From assembly GCA_012840395.1 (NCBI GenBank), contig DULL01000047.1, positions 1 through 45,149 on the forward strand: a stretch of 45,149 nt of DNA, written 5' to 3'. Made by a program: the position numbers and the translations under genes. Numbering within the stretch: the stretch's first letter is position 1; each line of letters starts with the position of its first letter. The notes beneath the pieces are model-generated. The model did no database searches and was not told the DNA's origin. It saw only the letters and a program-made list of their open reading frames with translations. Shown one piece after another: positions 45,081 through 45,149 of this stretch. This DNA is from Clostridiaceae bacterium. Lineage in GTDB: Bacteria > Bacillota > Clostridia > Acetivibrionales > DULL01.

Positions 45081-45149
45081 ATGGAAAAGAGAAGAAATTT
45101 TACACCGGAAGAAAAAGCAAAAATAGTGATTGAGGTCTTAAGGGAAGAA
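45081..45149 (+). mobile_element. 5' end of an IS3-family transposase orfA (cut by window edge)
   Basis: The first 23 residues, beginning MEKRRNFTPEEKAKIVIEVL, match the N-terminus of IS3-group OrfA, the helix-turn-helix DNA-binding protein made before the frameshift to OrfB. It is cut by the end of the window. Whether the element is intact cannot be judged. A decayed IS3-type orfB end occurs at 4809-4930 in the opposite orientation. Confidence 0.8.

Overview
The window looks like a low-GC, anaerobic, Gram-positive clostridium, most likely from the cellulolytic Acetivibrio/Ruminiclostridium group (an inference from gene families; I could run no search). The signs are AT-rich intergenic DNA, strong AGGAGG-type ribosome binding sites with frequent GTG and TTG starts, ferredoxin-rich split glutamate synthase, LL-diaminopimelate aminotransferase, simple-sugar ABC uptake, an ABC-F protein and secreted beta-propeller proteins. 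No rRNA, tRNA or CRISPR array was seen.

Layout. 1-2359: a GC-rich glycoside-hydrolase-like gene whose 5' end appears frameshifted, then a non-coding stretch full of hairpins. 2360-4802 (minus): a class V aminotransferase and a cytoplasmic sialidase-fold protein, abutting the decayed 3' end of an IS3-type transposase. 5037-7139 (minus): type III glutamine synthetase. 7556-21917 (plus): a long run of nitrogen genes. It holds a five-gene archaeal-type split glutamate synthase, type I glutamine synthetase, an ANTAR antiterminator with a degenerate receiver, CarA, a CarB-DapF fusion, NadE and DapL. 22241-26963: an amino-acid permease and a multidomain GGDEF/HD-GYP protein. 27026-28437 (minus): an orphan HisF/HisH pair in which HisF lacks Asp130. 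28747-30714: a UvrD-type helicase. 30778-34941 (minus): a sugar ABC transporter. 35479-37495: GalE and a sugar nucleotidyltransferase. 38013-39653: an ABC-F ATPase. 39874-40760: a frameshifted SPL-like radical SAM gene. 40827-42538: an ECF sigma factor and a membrane partner. 42645-44717 (minus): a secreted BNR/F5-8C/LamG-like protein. 45081 to the end: the start of an IS3-family orfA.

How it fits together. The central block joins ammonia assimilation (GS types I and III, GOGAT) to consumers of glutamine, ammonia or amino groups (carbamoyl phosphate, NAD, diaminopimelate). The divergent promoters of glnN and the GOGAT operon each lead straight into a hairpin with an AAAGG(C/T) hexaloop, and its 3' arm is also the 5' arm of an intrinsic terminator. 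That is the geometry used by ANTAR antiterminators, and an ANTAR protein is encoded about 7 kb downstream. The receiver of this protein has Asn where the phosphorylated Asp should be, so the signal is probably not phosphorylation.

The strongest leads are this possible self-contained RNA-antitermination nitrogen regulon, the in-frame CarB-DapF fusion with a candidate internal DapF start, and the orphan HisH/HisF pair with Q130.
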